Shown here: in pieces, positions 1-10,815 of the stretch
How the letters are laid out: the number at the start of each line of letters is the position of its first letter
Numbering within the stretch: position 1 is the first letter of the stretch
DNA from: Flavobacteriales bacterium
Lineage (GTDB): Bacteria; Bacteroidota; Bacteroidia; Flavobacteriales_G; Salibacteraceae
DNA: 64,000 nt
Assembly: GCA_013204105.1 (NCBI GenBank)
Contig: JABMOM010000015.1
Location: forward strand, 1-64,000
Direction of reading: 5' to 3'
The notes under the pieces: generated by a model
The model's input: only the letters and a program-made list of their open reading frames with translations
The model's database searches: none
What the model was told of the DNA's origin: nothing
Position numbers and translations under genes: made by a program

Positions 1-42
1 GGCGGCGGCGGCGGCGGCGGAAGAAGAAAGTCGAACGGATAA
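1..42 (+). CDS. rpsC: 30S ribosomal protein S3, C-terminal fragment (partial at window edge)
   Basis: Frame 1 reads GGGGGGGRRKSNG* ending at 42, directly upstream of rplP where rpsC is expected; only 13 residues are visible. Confidence 0.6.
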   Translation, partial: GGGGGGGRRKSNG

Positions 43-56
43 AAGAGAATTGAGAG

Positions 57-479
57 ATGTTATCACCAAAGAAAACGAAATATCGTAAGCAGCAAAAAGG
101 GCGCATCAAAGGCATCGCAGGTCGCGGTCACCAATTGGCGTTCGGAACCTTCGGCATCAAGACGCTGGAAGAAGGAAGGCTTACATCTCGCCAGATTGAA
201 GCGGCACGTATCGCGGTAACCCGTTATATGAAGCGTGAAGGTCAGGTGTGGATTCGCATCTTTCCGGATGTACCCGTTACTAAGAAGCCAGCAGAGGTTC
301 GAATGGGTAAAGGAAAAGGAGCATTGGATCACTGGGCGGCGAAGATTGAGCCAGGACGTATCCTCTTCGAAATTGAAGGTGTTACATTGGAAGTTGGACG
401 TGAGGCACTTCGCCTTGCAGCTCAAAAGCTTCCGGTGGTAACCAAGTTTGTTGTACGCAGAGCTTACTCTGGTAATTAA
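57..479 (+). CDS. rplP: 50S ribosomal protein L16
   Basis: 140 aa, [24 protein letters not shown]; operon position. Confidence 0.98.
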   Translation: MLSPKKTKYRKQQKGRIKGIAGRGHQLAFGTFGIKTLEEGRLTSRQIEAARIAVTRYMKREGQVWIRIFPDVPVTKKPAEVRMGKGKGALDHWAAKIEPGRILFEIEGVTLEVGREALRLAAQKLPVVTKFVVRRAYSGN

Positions 480-487
480 GATAGGCC

Positions 488-688
488 ATGAAGTCGAACG
501 TAGTCAGAGAAATGACCACCGAAGAGATCCAAGACGCGTTGCTGAATGCACGCGAAGGTCTCGCAAAGATGAAAATGCAACATGCGATCTCTCCATTAGA
601 GAACCCGATGGTGCTCAAGGAAAAGCGCAAAGAAGTTGCGCGATTGCTTACTGAATTGTCAACCCGAACCGAAGAGGCTCAACAATAA
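488..688 (+). CDS. rpmC: 50S ribosomal protein L29
   Basis: 66 aa, L29-like (NPMVLKEKRKEVARLLTEL); operon position. Confidence 0.95.
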   Translation: MKSNVVREMTTEEIQDALLNAREGLAKMKMQHAISPLENPMVLKEKRKEVARLLTELSTRTEEAQQ

Positions 689-694
689 GAGATC

Positions 695-952
695 ATGTCA
701 GAAAGGAATTTAAGAAAAGAGCGAGTTGGCGTAGTAACCAGCAACAAGATGGACAAGTCCATCGTGGTTACCGTATCGCGTAAGATGAAACATGCCAAGT
801 ACGGCAAGTTCATCAACGTTTCGAAGAAGTTTGTCGCTCACGATGAAAAGAACGAATGCGGCATTGGTGACTCTGTGAAGATCATGGAGATTCGCCCGCT
901 CAGCAAGCGCAAGCGCTGGAGATTAGTTGAGATTGTAGAAAAAGCTAAATAA
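695..952 (+). CDS. rpsQ: 30S ribosomal protein S17
   Basis: [33 protein letters not shown]. Confidence 0.98.
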   Translation: MSERNLRKERVGVVTSNKMDKSIVVTVSRKMKHAKYGKFINVSKKFVAHDEKNECGIGDSVKIMEIRPLSKRKRWRLVEIVEKAK

Positions 953-961
953 GATTTTAAG

Positions 962-1330
962 ATGTTACAGCAGGAGTCACGAATGAAAGTTGCCGATAAC
1001 AGTGGTGCCAAAGAGGTGCTCTGTATTCGGGTACTTGGAGGAACCAAGAGACGATACGCAAGTATCGGTGATACGGTAGTTGTTTCTGTAAAGGAAGCAA
1101 TGCCGTCTGGCAACATCAAGAAGGGAGCAGTAAGCCGCGCAGTTGTGGTTCGAACCAGGAAAGAGGTTCGTCGCGCTGATGGTTCATACATCCGCTTTGA
1201 TGAGAATGCCGTGGTTCTATTGAGTCAAACAGGCGAGATGCGCGGAACGCGAATCTTCGGTCCTGTGGCAAGAGAACTGCGTGAAAAGCAGTTCATGAAG
1301 ATTGTTTCATTGGCCCCTGAGGTGCTTTAA
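962..1330 (+). CDS. rplN: 50S ribosomal protein L14
   Basis: [27 protein letters not shown]. Confidence 0.98.
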   Translation: MLQQESRMKVADNSGAKEVLCIRVLGGTKRRYASIGDTVVVSVKEAMPSGNIKKGAVSRAVVVRTRKEVRRADGSYIRFDENAVVLLSQTGEMRGTRIFGPVARELREKQFMKIVSLAPEVL

Positions 1331-1341
1331 AATTGGAAAGA

Positions 1342-1665
1342 ATGCAAAAGAAATTGCACATAAAGAAAGGTGATCAAGTAGTCGTCATCGCTGGCAACGA
1401 GAAAGGTAAGTCAGGGCGAGTACTCGAGGTGAACCGCGATAAAATGCGTGTCATCGTCGAAGGCTTGAACATGCTTTCAGTTCACTCTAAGGCGAGCGCT
1501 GCTAACCCTGATGGGGGCATCGTGAAAAAAGAAGGCTCTATCCACATCTCCAACTTGTTGCATGCAGACCCAAAAGATGGTCAGCCGTGCCGCATCGGAC
1601 GAAAAGTGGACGAGACCGGTAAGAAAGTAAGATATTCAAAAAGATCTGGGGAGGTAATCAAATGA
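1342..1665 (+). CDS. rplX: 50S ribosomal protein L24
   Basis: KOW-type N-terminus [26 protein letters not shown] at 1342 preferred over TTG at 1333; ATGA overlap with rplE. Confidence 0.95.
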   Translation: MQKKLHIKKGDQVVVIAGNEKGKSGRVLEVNRDKMRVIVEGLNMLSVHSKASAANPDGGIVKKEGSIHISNLLHADPKDGQPCRIGRKVDETGKKVRYSKRSGEVIK

Positions 1666-2213
1666 GCGAATACACACCAAGACTGAAAAAGCAATACAAC
1701 GAAGAGATTGCTCAGGGACTGAAAGAAAAGTTCCAATACACTAGCGTAATGCAGGTTCCTCGCATCAAGAAGATTGTCTTGAGCCAGGGATTAGGAGACG
1801 CTACTGCGGACAAGAAACTGGTTGATAACGCCATCCAAGAGATGTCGATGATCACGGGTCAAAAGGCCATTGCAACATTTGCGAAGAAGGACGTTTCGAA
1901 CTTCAAGCTTCGTAAGGGCATGCCAATTGGTGCTAAGGTGACACTCCGTGGTAATATGATGTACGAATTCCTTGATCGTTTGGTCTCTGTGGCTTTGCCA
2001 CGTACACGTGACTTCCGAGGAATCAACCCAAAGGGCTTTGATAAGCGAGGTAACTATAACCTTGGTATCAAAGAACAAATCATCTTCCCTGAGATCAACA
2101 TCGATAAGATCAATCGCGTGAGCGGTATGGACATCACGTTTGTGACTTCTGCCAACACCGATGAGGAAGCATTCGAACTACTAACAGCATTTGGAGTACC
2201 ATTTAAGAAATAA
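1662..2213 (+). CDS. rplE: 50S ribosomal protein L5
   Basis: 183 aa, L5 motifs ([31 protein letters not shown]). Confidence 0.98.
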   Translation: MSEYTPRLKKQYNEEIAQGLKEKFQYTSVMQVPRIKKIVLSQGLGDATADKKLVDNAIQEMSMITGQKAIATFAKKDVSNFKLRKGMPIGAKVTLRGNMMYEFLDRLVSVALPRTRDFRGINPKGFDKRGNYNLGIKEQIIFPEINIDKINRVSGMDITFVTSANTDEEAFELLTAFGVPFKK

Positions 2214-2216
2214 GTT

Positions 2217-2486
2217 ATGGCAAAGGAATCAATGAAAGCCAGAGAGCGCAAGCGTCAGAAGCTTGTCGATCGATACGCTGAGAAGCGGGCTCAACTGAAG
2301 GCAGAAGGACGATGGGATGAGCTTCAACAGCTACCTAAGAATTCGTCTTCCGTACGTCTTCACAACCGGTGCAAGCTCACCGGACGTCCAAGAGGATATA
2401 TGCGCCAGTTTGGTGTCTCTCGAGTATTGTTCCGTGAGATGGCAAACAAGGGTTTGATTCCTGGTGTTACAAAGGCCAGTTGGTAA
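2217..2486 (+). CDS. rpsN: 30S ribosomal protein S14 (zinc-free form)
   Basis: 89 aa, [24 protein letters not shown]...[19 protein letters not shown]; no CxxC pairs. Confidence 0.98.
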   Translation: MAKESMKARERKRQKLVDRYAEKRAQLKAEGRWDELQQLPKNSSSVRLHNRCKLTGRPRGYMRQFGVSRVLFREMANKGLIPGVTKASW

Positions 2487-2516
2487 TTCAAAGCAAGAGA
2501 TAAAAGAGAATAAGAA

Positions 2517-2918
2517 ATGGTTGTTACTGATCCAATAGCAGATTACTTGACACGACTTCGCAACGCGATTCGTGCCAATCACCGCGTGGTAGACATCCCT
2601 GCTTCAAATTTGAAGAAGGAGATGACACGGATCCTTTATGAAAAGGGTTATATCCTGAACTATAAGTTCGAGGATGAAGGTCCACAAGGAAGCATCAAAA
2701 TCGCATTGAAATACGATAAGGTGACCAAGACCTCTGCAATCAAAGGTCTTAAGAGAATTAGTAAGCCTGGTCTACGTAAGTATAGAGGATCAGATAGCCT
2801 GCCGCGCGTTTTGAACGGGTTGGGTATCGCTATCCTATCTACTTCAAAAGGCCTCATGAGCGACAAGGAAGCGCGTTCAGAGAAAGTGGGTGGTGAAGTA
2901 TTGTGTTACGTCTATTAA
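2517..2918 (+). CDS. rpsH: 30S ribosomal protein S8
   Basis: [29 protein letters not shown]. Confidence 0.98.
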   Translation: MVVTDPIADYLTRLRNAIRANHRVVDIPASNLKKEMTRILYEKGYILNYKFEDEGPQGSIKIALKYDKVTKTSAIKGLKRISKPGLRKYRGSDSLPRVLNGLGIAILSTSKGLMSDKEARSEKVGGEVLCYVY

Positions 2919-2929
2919 AAGATTGAAGA

Positions 2930-3481
2930 ATGTCACGAATTGGAAAAGCACCAGTAACGATCCCGCAAGGCGTTGAAGTGAAGATGGATGGAAACACCAT
3001 CTTCGTGAAAGGTACTAAGGGTGAGTTGAAGCAGGACATCGACAGCTGCATTACCGTGAGCATCGAAGGTGATACGATCACGTTCGCTCGCGAAAATGAT
3101 CACAAAGACCAACGCTCTATGCACGGTCTATATCGCTCGTTGGTTAACAATATGATAGAAGGTGTATCAAAAGGATACATCATCAAGCAAGAGCTCGTCG
3201 GTGTTGGTTACCGCGCCACGGTGCAAGGCCAAAAACTGGAGCTCGCATTGGGATACTCTCACAACGTTTTGTTTGAGATTCCGGCAGAAGTTTCAGTCTC
3301 AGCGGAGCAAGAAAGAGGTAAGAACCCTATCGTGACATTTGAGTCACACGACAAGCAATTGATCGGACAGGTGGCCGCAAAACTGCGTTCACTCAGAAAG
3401 CCTGAGCCTTACAAAGGAAAAGGTATCCGATTCGTAGGAGAACAGATCAGAAGAAAGGCCGGAAAATCGGCATCTAAATAA
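2930..3481 (+). CDS. rplF: 50S ribosomal protein L6
   Basis: MSRIGKAPVTIPQGVEV; PEPYKGKGIRF. Confidence 0.98.
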   Translation: MSRIGKAPVTIPQGVEVKMDGNTIFVKGTKGELKQDIDSCITVSIEGDTITFARENDHKDQRSMHGLYRSLVNNMIEGVSKGYIIKQELVGVGYRATVQGQKLELALGYSHNVLFEIPAEVSVSAEQERGKNPIVTFESHDKQLIGQVAAKLRSLRKPEPYKGKGIRFVGEQIRRKAGKSASK

Positions 3482-3491
3482 TTAGGAAGAA

Positions 3492-3845
3492 ATGGCACTT
3501 AGCAAATTCGACAAGAGAACACGCATCAAGCGTCGTATTCGTAAGAAGATCTCTGGAACAACAGAGACCCCAAGGTTGTCTGTGTTCAGAAGCAACAAGG
3601 AAATCTACGCTCAAATCGTAAATGATTTGAATGGAGAGACACTTGCGGCTGCTACTTCCCTTGGTGATAAGGCGGCTCAAAAAGTGAACAAAGTTGAGCA
3701 GGCAACACTTGTTGGAAAGAAAATCGCAGAGGTTGCTAAGGCAGCCGGCGTAGAGAAAGTGGTTTTTGACCGTAATGGTTACCAGTACCACGGTCGCGTT
3801 CAAGCATTGGCTGAAGCGGCGAGAGAGAACGGTTTAAAATTCTAA
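3492..3845 (+). CDS. rplR: 50S ribosomal protein L18
   Basis: [33 protein letters not shown]. Confidence 0.98.
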   Translation: MALSKFDKRTRIKRRIRKKISGTTETPRLSVFRSNKEIYAQIVNDLNGETLAAATSLGDKAAQKVNKVEQATLVGKKIAEVAKAAGVEKVVFDRNGYQYHGRVQALAEAARENGLKF

Positions 3846-3855
3846 GCAGAAAACA

Positions 3856-4374
3856 ATGGCAAGCGAGAACATAAAAAGGGTAAAATCAAGCGAGATCGAA
3901 TTGAAAGATCGTCTCGTTGAGGTGCGCAGGGTAACGAAGGTTACAAAAGGTGGTCGTGCTTTTGGATTTTCAGCTGTAGTAGTCGTAGGCAACGAAAACG
4001 GTGTAGTGGGACACGGACTTGGTAAGGCCAAGGAAGCGACCAGTGCTATCGAGAAAGCAATCGACGATGCAAAAAAGAATTTGATCAAAGTGCCCCTTCA
4101 AAGTGGAACCGTTCCTCATGAGCAGGAAGGTCGCTTCGGTGGAGCACATGTCTTCCTTAAGCCTGCATCACATGGTACCGGAGTAATTGCTGGTGGTGCG
4201 ATGCGCGCTGTATTGGAGAGTGTCGGAATTATCGACGTCCTCGCCAAGTCAAAAGGAAGTTCTAATCCGGCCAACGTGGTTAAGGCAACCATTGAAGCCC
4301 TGACACAAATGAGAGATGCTAACACTATCGCACGTCAGCGCGGTGTAAGCTTGGATACGGTTTATAACGGATAA
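3856..4374 (+). CDS. rpsE: 30S ribosomal protein S5
   Basis: [34 protein letters not shown]. Confidence 0.98.
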   Translation: MASENIKRVKSSEIELKDRLVEVRRVTKVTKGGRAFGFSAVVVVGNENGVVGHGLGKAKEATSAIEKAIDDAKKNLIKVPLQSGTVPHEQEGRFGGAHVFLKPASHGTGVIAGGAMRAVLESVGIIDVLAKSKGSSNPANVVKATIEALTQMRDANTIARQRGVSLDTVYNG

Positions 4375-4380
4375 GAAAGC

Positions 4381-4563
4381 ATGGCAAAGTATAAGATCAC
4401 ACTCGTACGTTCAACCATTAAGCGCTCTAAGGATCAAAAAGCGACCGTTCAGGCGCTTGGTCTTAAGAGGATGCACCATACGGTTGAGGTGAACGGAACT
4501 CCTCAGATCCTTGGAATGGTCAAGAAGGTCAATCACTTACTTAACGTAGAAGAAGTTAAATAA
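4381..4563 (+). CDS. rpmD: 50S ribosomal protein L30
   Basis: 60 aa, [37 protein letters not shown]. Confidence 0.97.
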   Translation: MAKYKITLVRSTIKRSKDQKATVQALGLKRMHHTVEVNGTPQILGMVKKVNHLLNVEEVK

Positions 4564-4572
4564 TCCGCAATT

Positions 4573-5025
4573 ATGGACTTGAGTAATTTACAACCTGCAA
4601 AAGGTTCGGTCAAGAAGAACAACAAGCGATTAGGTCGCGGTGAGGGATCAGGTAGTGGCGGAACAGCCTCTCGTGGTCACAAAGGCGCAAAGTCTAGAAG
4701 CGGTTATTCGAAGAAGCTTGGTTTTGAAGGAGGCCAGATGCCACTTCAACGTCGTGTACCTAAGTTCGGATTCAAGAATCCAAACCGAAAGGAATTCCAC
4801 GGTATTAACCTTGACACGCTTGAGACGCTTGCAACACAGCACAAAGTGACAGAGATCACTGCCGATTTTTTAGTCGAGCGCTCAATCGTAGGAAAAAAAG
4901 ATTTAATCAAAATCCTCGGAAGGGGTGAATTGAAATCCAAGCTGACTGTTGAGGCCCACGCCTTTTCAAAAACAGCTAAAGAGGCGATCGAAACAAAAGG
5001 TGGATCGACTAAGATCATTGAATAA
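4573..5025 (+). CDS. rplO: 50S ribosomal protein L15
   Basis: RLGRGEGSGSGGTASRGHKGAKSRSG. Confidence 0.98.
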   Translation: MDLSNLQPAKGSVKKNNKRLGRGEGSGSGGTASRGHKGAKSRSGYSKKLGFEGGQMPLQRRVPKFGFKNPNRKEFHGINLDTLETLATQHKVTEITADFLVERSIVGKKDLIKILGRGELKSKLTVEAHAFSKTAKEAIETKGGSTKIIE

Positions 5026-5027
5026 GG

Positions 5028-6359
5028 ATGAAAAGACTGATAGATACACTTCAGAATATTTGGAAGATCGATGACCTCAGGGTGAGGATACTCAATACCT
5101 TGGGATTCCTTCTGATCTACCGTTTGGGATCGTTCATCGTTCTCCCAGGCGTGGATCCAGAAATTCTGGGTGACGTAAACGGACAGGCCTCTGGTCTCGC
5201 AAACCTGATCAACATTTTCGCGGGTGGTGCCTTTTCACGTGCATCCATCTTCGCTTTGGGAATCATGCCGTACATCTCCGCTTCCATTGTGATGCAGTTG
5301 ATGGGCATTGCAGTTCCTGCGATACAGAAGATGCAACGCGAAGGAGAGAGCGGAAGAAGAAGATTGAACCAATGGACACGTATGTTGACCATTGCCATCA
5401 CTGCTGTACAAGCCCCTTCTTACATCACTTCTCAGATTCCAGCACAAGCAGTAGTTGGCGGCGATACTTCCTTCTGGTGGATCACTACCACGCTCTTGTT
5501 GATTACTGGTACTGTATTCGTCATGTGGTTGGGTGAAAAGATCACCGACAAGGGTATCGGCAACGGTATTTCCATGATCATTATGATCGGCATTATCGCG
5601 CAGTTGCCAAGCTCGTTCATCTTCGAGATTGAGCAACGTACCAACGCTGGTGGTTTCGTGATGCTTTTGATAGAATTAGTATTCCTCCTCCTGGTTACCA
5701 TCGCAACAGTGGCACTGGTGCAAGGAACGAGACGAATACCGGTGAACTTCGCGAAGAAGGTCGTCGGCAACAAGCAATATGGTGGTGTTCGTCAGTACAT
5801 TCCTTTGAAAGTGAATGCCGCTGGTGTAATGCCGATCATCTTTGCGCAAGCATTAATGTTCCTTCCAATGACCTTTGTGGGTCTTTCAGGATCGGATGCT
5901 GCTACAGGATTTGCATCTGCGTTTGCTGACATTACTGGATTCTGGTACAACTTCACCTTCTTCCTTTTGATCATTGCCTTTACGTATTTCTATACGGCGA
6001 TTACGGTGAACCCGAATCAAATGGCGGAAGATTTGAAGCGCAATGGTGGATTCATCCCTGGGGTGAAGCCAGGTAAGAAGACTTCAGAGTTTCTGGACAA
6101 TGTCCTTTCGAGGATAACCCTTCCGGGTTCTGTGTTCCTGGGATTGGTTGCTATACTTCCAGCTTTCGCGATGATTGCTGGTGTGTCAACAGGATTTGCG
6201 TATTTCTTTGGAGGTACGTCACTGTTGATTATGGTAGGTGTGATCCTTGATACGCTTCAGCAAATCGAGAGTCACTTGTTGATGAGACATTATGATGGAC
6301 TGATGAAGTCCGGAAAAATAAAAGGACGTTCTTCTTCTGCCTTTGGAATGGCAGGATAA
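5028..6359 (+). CDS. secY: Preprotein translocase subunit SecY
   Basis: 443 aa, multi-TM; GIMPYISASIVMQLM, GIGNGISMIIMIGI. Confidence 0.98.
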   Translation: MKRLIDTLQNIWKIDDLRVRILNTLGFLLIYRLGSFIVLPGVDPEILGDVNGQASGLANLINIFAGGAFSRASIFALGIMPYISASIVMQLMGIAVPAIQKMQREGESGRRRLNQWTRMLTIAITAVQAPSYITSQIPAQAVVGGDTSFWWITTTLLLITGTVFVMWLGEKITDKGIGNGISMIIMIGIIAQLPSSFIFEIEQRTNAGGFVMLLIELVFLLLVTIATVALVQGTRRIPVNFAKKVVGNKQYGGVRQYIPLKVNAAGVMPIIFAQALMFLPMTFVGLSGSDAATGFASAFADITGFWYNFTFFLLIIAFTYFYTAITVNPNQMAEDLKRNGGFIPGVKPGKKTSEFLDNVLSRITLPGSVFLGLVAILPAFAMIAGVSTGFAYFFGGTSLLIMVGVILDTLQQIESHLLMRHYDGLMKSGKIKGRSSSAFGMAG

Positions 6360-6375
6360 GAATGCGTGAGTGCGT

Positions 6376-7155
6376 ATGTTGAGAGGGAAGAGCGAAGAGG
6401 AAATCGCACTGGTTAGAGAGAGTTCTTTACTTGTTGGAAAAACTTTAGCAGAAGTAGCTGCGCTGGTAAGACCAGGAGTTACGCCGCTTGAGCTGGATAA
6501 GAGAGCCTATGAGTTCATACATGACCACGGTGCAGTGCCTGGTTTCTTGAACTACAATGGCTTCCCTAACAGCTTATGCATCTCTAAGAACGAAGCTGTG
6601 GTACACGGCATTCCAAATAAGAAGGCGGTCGCCGATGGCGATATTCTTTCTGTGGATTGTGGTGTTCTCATGAATGGCTACTACGGAGACAGCGCTTATA
6701 CCTTTAAGGTAGGTGAGGTTTCTAAAGAGGTCGATGACTTGTTGGAAACAACAAAACGCAGCTTGGCACTGGGGATTGAACAAGCAATAGCTGGTAATCG
6801 CGTAGGCGACATCGGTTTTGCAGTTCAGCAGGAAGCGGAAACGCACGGCTATGGTGTGGTTAGAGAATTGGTAGGACACGGCTTGGGTAAGAAATTACAC
6901 GAAGCACCTGAGGTTCCGAATTTCGGACGAAGGGGACGCGGTCCTATGTTGATTGAAGGTCTTGTGATCGCAATCGAGCCGATGATCAACCTGGGCACGA
7001 AGGGGGTACATCAGTTGAGAGATGGTTGGACCATTGTAACAGCTGATAGAAAGCCTTCCGCTCATTACGAGCACACCATTGTTGTGAGAAAAGGAAAAGC
7101 TGAAGTGCTTTCAACGTTCGAATACATTGAAGAGAAACTTAAAAAAGAAGCATAA
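6376..7155 (+). CDS. map: Methionine aminopeptidase type I
   Basis: [16 protein letters not shown]...[14 protein letters not shown]...[21 protein letters not shown] at 6376 or GTG at 6370. Confidence 0.96.
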   Translation: MLRGKSEEEIALVRESSLLVGKTLAEVAALVRPGVTPLELDKRAYEFIHDHGAVPGFLNYNGFPNSLCISKNEAVVHGIPNKKAVADGDILSVDCGVLMNGYYGDSAYTFKVGEVSKEVDDLLETTKRSLALGIEQAIAGNRVGDIGFAVQQEAETHGYGVVRELVGHGLGKKLHEAPEVPNFGRRGRGPMLIEGLVIAIEPMINLGTKGVHQLRDGWTIVTADRKPSAHYEHTIVVRKGKAEVLSTFEYIEEKLKKEA

Positions 7156-7163
7156 ACAGAAGT

Positions 7164-7382
7164 ATGGCGAAACAAGCGTCCATAGAGCAAGACGGAACGA
7201 TCACTGAGGCATTGTCAAACGCAATGTTTCGTGTTGAACTTGAGAATGGCCACGTCATTACGGCTCATATTTCTGGAAAGATGCGCATGCATTATATAAA
7301 GATATTGCCTGGCGATAAGGTCAAAGTGGAGATGTCTCCGTACGATCTATCAAAAGGAAGAATAACCTATAGGTATAAATAG
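7164..7382 (+). CDS. infA: Translation initiation factor IF-1
   Basis: 72 aa, [43 protein letters not shown]. Confidence 0.98.
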   Translation: MAKQASIEQDGTITEALSNAMFRVELENGHVITAHISGKMRMHYIKILPGDKVKVEMSPYDLSKGRITYRYK

Positions 7383-7390
7383 ACTGGATC

Positions 7391-7507
7391 ATGAAAATTA
7401 GAGCATCCGTAAAGAAAAGAACGGCTGATGACAAGATCGTAAAGCGCAAAGGGCGTTTATACGTCATCAACAAGAAGAATCCAAAACACAAACAACGTCA
7501 AGGATAA
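7391..7507 (+). CDS. rpmJ: 50S ribosomal protein L36 (cysteine-free form)
   Basis: Manually translated: [38 protein letters not shown], 38 aa; below the ORF-track cutoff. Confidence 0.97.
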   Translation: MKIRASVKKRTADDKIVKRKGRLYVINKKNPKHKQRQG

Positions 7508-7518
7508 AACATTAAGAT

Positions 7519-7896
7519 ATGGCTCGTATAGCAGGTATTGATCTACCAAGAAATAAAAGAGGCGTTATTGGATTGACTTACATCTTCGGGATCGGTCGTT
7601 CGACCGCTCAAGAGATTTTGACGAAAGCTGAGATCGACTGGAATAAGAAGGTAGGTGAGTGGAATGATGAAGAGTTGGCGCTTGTGCGTGAATTCATCAA
7701 TGAGAATCTCAAGGTAGAGGGTGCTCTTCGTTCAGAGGTCCAGCTGAACATTAAGCGCCTTATGGACATCGGTTGTTACCGAGGCGTTCGTCACAGAGTA
7801 GGACTTCCTCTCCGTGGACAGCGTACGAAGAATAACAGCCGTACCCGTAAAGGAAAAAGAAAGACCGTTGCAAACAAGAAGAAGGCAACTAAGTAA
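7519..7896 (+). CDS. rpsM: 30S ribosomal protein S13
   Basis: [34 protein letters not shown]. Confidence 0.98.
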   Translation: MARIAGIDLPRNKRGVIGLTYIFGIGRSTAQEILTKAEIDWNKKVGEWNDEELALVREFINENLKVEGALRSEVQLNIKRLMDIGCYRGVRHRVGLPLRGQRTKNNSRTRKGKRKTVANKKKATK

Positions 7897-7918
7897 TAAT
7901 AACTAGAATCCGTTTTCC

Positions 7919-8302
7919 ATGGCGAAGACTCAGACAAAAAAGAAAAAAGTAAAGGTAGACGCAGTTGGTGAAGCGCACATACACGCTTCATTCAATAACA
8001 TCATTATCTCACTGACCAATGCTGGCGGTGATGTAATATCGTGGTCGTCTGCAGGCAAACTGGGATTCCGTGGTTCCAAAAAGAACACGCCCTATGCCGC
8101 ACAAATGGCAGCACAAGATTGTGCCAAGGTAGCCCACGAATCAGGACTTCGTAAAGTGAAGGTGTTCGTAAAGGGACCAGGATCTGGCCGCGAGAGTGCG
8201 ATTCGTTCGCTCTCTAACAGCGGTATCGAGATCGCGGAGATCATGGACGTGACTCCGCTACCGCACAACGGATGTCGTCCATCTAAACGAAGAAGAGTTT
8301 AA
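7919..8302 (+). CDS. rpsK: 30S ribosomal protein S11
   Basis: [41 protein letters not shown]. Confidence 0.98.
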   Translation: MAKTQTKKKKVKVDAVGEAHIHASFNNIIISLTNAGGDVISWSSAGKLGFRGSKKNTPYAAQMAAQDCAKVAHESGLRKVKVFVKGPGSGRESAIRSLSNSGIEIAEIMDVTPLPHNGCRPSKRRRV

Positions 8303-8313
8303 TTCAGCAAGCA

Positions 8314-8922
8314 ATGGCAAGATATACAGGACCAAAATCCAAAATCGCACGTAAGTTCAAGGACCCGATCTTCGGCCCAGATAAAGCACTGGAACGTAAG
8401 AACTATGGACCGGGAATGCACGGACCAAATAAGCGACGTAACAAGCAGTCGGAATACGCTGTTCAGCTTCAAGAGAAGCAGAAAGCAAAGTATACTTACG
8501 GTATCCTTGAGCGTCAATTCTCAAACCTGTTCTCAGAAGCCTCCAGAAGGAAGGGAATTACAGGTGAGAACTTGTTGATGCTTTGTGAATCGCGTCTTGA
8601 CAACACCGTTTTCCGCTTGGGCATTGCTCCAACGCGCCGTGGTGCACGTCAGCTCGTTTCCCACCGTCATATCACTGTGAACGGGCACATCGTCAACATA
8701 CCATCTTACGAATTGAAGGCCGGTGATAAGGTCGCAGTACGTGAGAAATCAAAGTCGCTTGAAGCGATCTCGAATTCAGTTTCTGGAAGTTCTACTAAGG
8801 GCTACCCTTGGCTTGAATTTGACAAGAACGATCTTACGGGAACGTTTATCGTTCCTCCAACGAGAGATCAGATTCCGGAGAATATCCGCGAGCAGCTCAT
8901 CGTTGAATTGTACTCTAAATAA
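8314..8922 (+). CDS. rpsD: 30S ribosomal protein S4
   Basis: [39 protein letters not shown]. Confidence 0.98.
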   Translation: MARYTGPKSKIARKFKDPIFGPDKALERKNYGPGMHGPNKRRNKQSEYAVQLQEKQKAKYTYGILERQFSNLFSEASRRKGITGENLLMLCESRLDNTVFRLGIAPTRRGARQLVSHRHITVNGHIVNIPSYELKAGDKVAVREKSKSLEAISNSVSGSSTKGYPWLEFDKNDLTGTFIVPPTRDQIPENIREQLIVELYSK

Positions 8923-9025
8923 GTAGAAATAACCATCATTGGAAATAAGCAAAAATGTTTGAGCACTCTTCTTCAAGTAGCTTAAACGAAGACACTTAGA
9001 TCTAATTAAAACTGAAGAAATTAAC

Positions 9026-10018
9026 ATGGCAATACTTGATTTTCAACGGCCCGACAAAGTAATTATGATTCAGGCGGATGACTTCAAAGGTCAATTCGAA
9101 TTCCGCCCACTTGAACCAGGCTATGGAATTACCATTGGGAATGCCCTAAGGAGAATTTTGTTGTCTTCTCTCGAAGGATTTGCGATCACCTCGATCAAGG
9201 TCGAAGGAGTAGATCACGAATTCAGCACCCTTAAAGGGGTGATCGAGGATGTTACTGAGATCGTACTCAACATGAAGGAAGTGCGGTTCAAGCAACAGAT
9301 CAAGGAAGAAGATACTGAGAAAGTTCGCATCAAAGTGAGCGGTCAGGACAAATTCACCGCTGGCGATATAGGACAGTTTACTACTTCATTCCAGGTGTTG
9401 AACCCAGATCATGTGATCTGCCACATGGATGAGAAAGTGACCCTTGAAATGGAAATTACCATCGGTAAAGGCCGTGGATATGTTCCTTCTGAGGAGAACA
9501 AGTCCTCCAATGCAGCGATTGGCACCATCTTCCTAGACTCCGTCTTTACTCCAATCCGTAACGTACGTTACACAATTGAGAATTATCGTGTCGAACAAAA
9601 GACCGACTATGAAAAGTTGATCTTTGACATTGATACCGACGGATCGATTCATCCTAAGGAGGCGCTGAAGGAAGCAGCGAAAATTCTAATTCACCACTTC
9701 ATGTTGTTCAGTGATGAGCGCATTACCCTTGATCAGGTAGAGAAGAAGGCGGAAGAAGAGTTGGATGAGAACACCCTTCACATGCGCCAGTTGCTCAAGA
9801 CTAAGTTGGTAGACATGGACCTTTCGGTTCGTGCGCTTAACTGCTTGAAAGCAGCTGATGTAGAGACACTGGGTGACCTCGTGACTTACGAAAAAAATGA
9901 CCTTCTCAAGTTCCGCAACTTCGGTAAGAAGTCGTTGACTGAGTTGGAAGACCTCGTTCAGATGAAAGGCTTGCACTTTGGAATGAACGTGTCGAAGTAT
10001 TTGTTAGAAAAGGAATAA
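9026..10018 (+). CDS. rpoA: DNA-directed RNA polymerase subunit alpha
   Basis: [23 protein letters not shown]-terminal [13 protein letters not shown]-type motif ([16 protein letters not shown]). Confidence 0.98.
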   Translation: MAILDFQRPDKVIMIQADDFKGQFEFRPLEPGYGITIGNALRRILLSSLEGFAITSIKVEGVDHEFSTLKGVIEDVTEIVLNMKEVRFKQQIKEEDTEKVRIKVSGQDKFTAGDIGQFTTSFQVLNPDHVICHMDEKVTLEMEITIGKGRGYVPSEENKSSNAAIGTIFLDSVFTPIRNVRYTIENYRVEQKTDYEKLIFDIDTDGSIHPKEALKEAAKILIHHFMLFSDERITLDQVEKKAEEELDENTLHMRQLLKTKLVDMDLSVRALNCLKAADVETLGDLVTYEKNDLLKFRNFGKKSLTELEDLVQMKGLHFGMNVSKYLLEKE

Positions 10019-10039
10019 AGAACGCTTGATACTTAAGCA

Positions 10040-10726
10040 ATGAGAAACCGTAATAAGATCAACCAATTAGGTCGCACCGCATCGCATAGAAGTGCGTTGA
10101 TGATGAACTTGGCGAATGCCCTCATCACCCACAAACGCATTTCAACGACGGTCGCGAAAGCTAAGGCGCTCCGTGGATACGTCGAGCCGTTGATCACCAA
10201 ATCAAAGGATGACACCACCCACTCACGTAGATTGGTGTTCCGTCACTTACAGAATAAAGAGGCGGTAGCTGAGCTGTTCCGAGAAGTTGGACCTAAGGTC
10301 GCTGATCGTCCGGGTGGATACACTCGCATCATCAAGACCGGTTTCCGCTCTGGTGACTCTGCTGAAATGTGTTTGATCGAGCTGGTAGACTTCAACGAAG
10401 TGTATACCACAGACAGCAAAGCATCTGCTGCTAAGAAAACCCGTCGCTCTCGACGTGGAAGTGGAGCGAGTGGGGATACCCCAGCAGCCGAGCAGAAAGT
10501 GGCAACAGAGAAAACAGTTGCTGCGGAGGTAGTGGAAGACGCTGTGGTCGAGACTGTTGAAGAGGTGAAGGAGGAAGCTCCAGCTGAAACCGCGGAAGTG
10601 GCTTCGGAGGAAGTTGCTGAGACCAAAGCCCCAGCGGAAGAAGCGCCTGCAGAAACTGAGTCTTCAGAAGATGCCAGCGAAGAGACCAACGAAAGTGATG
10701 ATGATAAAAAGGAAGCTTCGAACTAG
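10040..10726 (+). CDS. rplQ: 50S ribosomal protein L17 with long acidic C-terminal extension
   Basis: N-terminal L17 core ([22 protein letters not shown]) followed by a ~95-aa E/A/P-rich tail. Confidence 0.97.
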   Translation: MRNRNKINQLGRTASHRSALMMNLANALITHKRISTTVAKAKALRGYVEPLITKSKDDTTHSRRLVFRHLQNKEAVAELFREVGPKVADRPGGYTRIIKTGFRSGDSAEMCLIELVDFNEVYTTDSKASAAKKTRRSRRGSGASGDTPAAEQKVATEKTVAAEVVEDAVVETVEEVKEEAPAETAEVASEEVAETKAPAEEAPAETESSEDASEETNESDDDKKEASN

Positions 10727-10759
10727 AAAGTGTCTTTCAATCATTTAGAAATATCAAAG

Positions 10760-10790
10760 GAGGATGGGTCATACCTATCCTCTTTTTTTT
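10760..10790 (+). terminator. Rho-independent terminator of the ribosomal-protein/rpoA operon
   Basis: GAGGATGGGT-cat-ACCTATCCTC stem (one G-U) followed by T8. Confidence 0.85.
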
Positions 10791-10815
10791 GCTCAAAATT
10801 TGACAATATTGTTGC

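Noticed and set aside
5235-5636. 133-aa antisense ORF inside secY
   Set aside because: Wholly antisense to a strongly conserved gene; no recognisable motifs.
10243-10689. 148-aa antisense ORF opposite the rplQ tail (Ser/Ala/Thr-rich)
   Set aside because: Mirror of the GAA/GCT-rich acidic tail; composition artefact with no protein-like features.
10803-10812. ACAATATTGT palindrome just before the carA start codon, considered as an operator
   Set aside because: Only 10 bp and AT-rich; expected by chance and no second copy noticed.
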